Positions 33,196-33,758 of a DNA stretch of 33,758 nucleotides are shown piece after piece. The notes beneath the pieces are model-generated. The model saw only the letters and a list, made by a program, of their open reading frames with translations. It was not told the origin of the DNA and did not search any database. Position 1 is the first letter of the stretch. Each line of letters opens with the position of its first letter. The stretch comes from a virus. Location of the stretch: positions 1-33,758 of IMG/VR virus record IMGVR_UViG_3300020129_000325; one strand, written 5' to 3'. A program made the position numbers and the translations under genes.

Positions 33196-33211
33196 GATAA
33201 AAATTTTTATC
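33196..33211. promoter_or_regulatory. Perfect 16-base palindrome before a start codon
   Basis: GATAAAAATTTTTATC is a perfect palindrome abutting the ATG at 33212. TTATC also occurs at 33188-33192, giving three half-sites (TTATC, GATAA, TTATC). Could be an operator or, in RNA, a weak hairpin after the fibre gene. Confidence 0.4.
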
Positions 33212-33385
33212 ATGGCCAAAAAAGAAGATTTAATAAAATCCAAGGTTCTATTCATTGGCTTTGGAGTAAATGATAAAATAGACCGATTTGATTTTGATCC
33301 GGTTAAAACATACCCGACTAAGGAATCAATTTCTATTGTAAAGGAGTTGGTGGAAAAGTATGGGTGTGCGATTACAAGTAATTAA
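33212..33385 (+). CDS. Small protein of 57 residues, unknown
   Basis: An ATG at 33212 opens MAKKEDLIKSKVLFIGFGVN, then FDFDPVKTYPTKES and a helix SIVKELVEKYG, ending at TAA. It looks like a compact alpha/beta protein and has clean codon use, so it is probably real. No family recognised. It lies between the large fibre and the final lipoprotein gene, a spot where phages often keep fibre chaperones; that is only position. Confidence 0.55.
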   Translation: MAKKEDLIKSKVLFIGFGVNDKIDRFDFDPVKTYPTKESISIVKELVEKYGCAITSN

Positions 33386-33412
33386 TTTTAAACAAAAAAA
33401 ATAAAAACCTGT

Positions 33413-33754
33413 ATGAAAAATTTATTGTTGCTATTATTGATTTTTACAATGGCTTGTTCTAGTGATTCATCTACGGAAGTTACTTCTCCAAGCCCGTTTA
33501 TGAAAGCTTCATATGCATTACCTGTTGTTAACCGAAGCATCCACCTAAGAATTACCACACTAAATGGTCAGAACTTAGTTAATGACAATGAAGTGAATGT
33601 TATAGATAGCGGGATAGTATCTATATCTAGAGACGGTTTACCCACTGATCCTAACATCTGGATTAGAGATATGGGTACTGATGTAATGGAATTAACGGTT
33701 AAGATAGACGCTGTTAATCTTCAAAAATTAATAACTTGCGCGAGTAGCCAATAA
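33413..33754 (+). CDS. Predicted lipoprotein of unknown function
   Basis: A 113-residue protein with a lipoprotein signal (MKNLLLLLLIFTMAC, Cys15) followed by a Ser/Thr-rich linker and a beta-rich domain with LRITTLNGQNL and IWIRDMGTD. It could coat the host envelope for superinfection exclusion, or be a domain that binds the esterase fibre's substrate. No family recognised. Ends at TAA 33752-33754, so it is complete. Confidence 0.6.
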   Translation: MKNLLLLLLIFTMACSSDSSTEVTSPSPFMKASYALPVVNRSIHLRITTLNGQNLVNDNEVNVIDSGIVSISRDGLPTDPNIWIRDMGTDVMELTVKIDAVNLQKLITCASSQ

Positions 33755-33758
33755 ATCC

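Noticed and set aside
1-33758. CRISPR arrays, tRNA genes, insertion sequences, integrase or attachment sites
   Set aside because: I found no regularly spaced repeats, cloverleaf candidates, transposase-like frames or integrase in the window by reading; no search tool was used.

Overview
The window looks like the late (virion) half of a contractile-tailed dsDNA phage or prophage of a Bacteroidota host. The host guess rests on four things: A/T-rich DNA, start codons preceded by A/T-rich leaders with almost no Shine-Dalgarno motifs, two close matches to the Bacteroidota sigma -7 element TAnnTTTG (75-82 on +, 20647-20640 on -), and lipoprotein or secretion signals of the MKK/MKN type. TAA, TAG and TGA all act as ordinary stops. 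I see no integrase, replication or lysis genes and no tRNA, so this is only part of a genome.

Layout. (1) 93-3537: DNA packaging, with an HNH endonuclease, a Nu1-like small terminase, a small Cys-pair protein and a lambda GpA-type large terminase. A promoter overlapped by GTTGTCA repeats precedes them. (2) 3592-12360: a tightly overlapping island of about sixteen genes. It holds eight predicted glycosyltransferases, three SAM-methyltransferase-like proteins, a miniature SDR/epimerase-like protein, a lipoprotein, a two-helix membrane protein and small unknowns. A strong intrinsic terminator closes it (12419-12449). (3) 12532-20154: Mu-like tail genes, namely sheath, tube, a tail chaperone with a likely programmed -1 frameshift, tape measure, gp46-, gp47/J- and gp48-like baseplate proteins and a fibre-like protein. 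(4) 20157-20615 (-): a metzincin-like lipoprotein. (5) 20675-26408: GpZ-like, Mu N (gp43)-like, hub (gp44/gpP)-like and spike (gp45)-like proteins, a 32-residue peptide, a connector-like protein and the lambda-type portal. (6) 26410-26595 (-): a small ribbon-helix-helix-like protein. (7) 26677-30338: lambda-type head genes (ClpP-type protease/scaffold, decoration protein, capsid protein, FII-like joining protein) and a tail-completion-like protein. (8) 30335-33754: a large fibre-like protein with an SGNH esterase domain and an N-terminal signal peptide, then two small proteins.

The virion plan is a mosaic: lambda-type head and packaging with a Mu-type contractile tail. The order is unusual, because terminase and portal are about 21 kb apart with the glycosylation island and the whole tail between them. 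Two transcription units, starting at the sheath and at the head protease, share a tripartite upstream element: 31 identical bases, 16 spacer bases, then 11 identical bases. Two other units, starting at 3592 and 20675, share a different 17-base element with one mismatch. A small RHH-like gene sits beside one of the 31-base copies and is a candidate regulator.

The most novel-looking parts are the glycosyltransferase/methyltransferase island inside the late region, the paired late elements with the RHH gene, the shared C-terminal tag on two unrelated virion proteins, and a terminator/anti-terminator arrangement directly after the capsid gene. All functional calls come from reading the translated sequence by eye; no database search was run.
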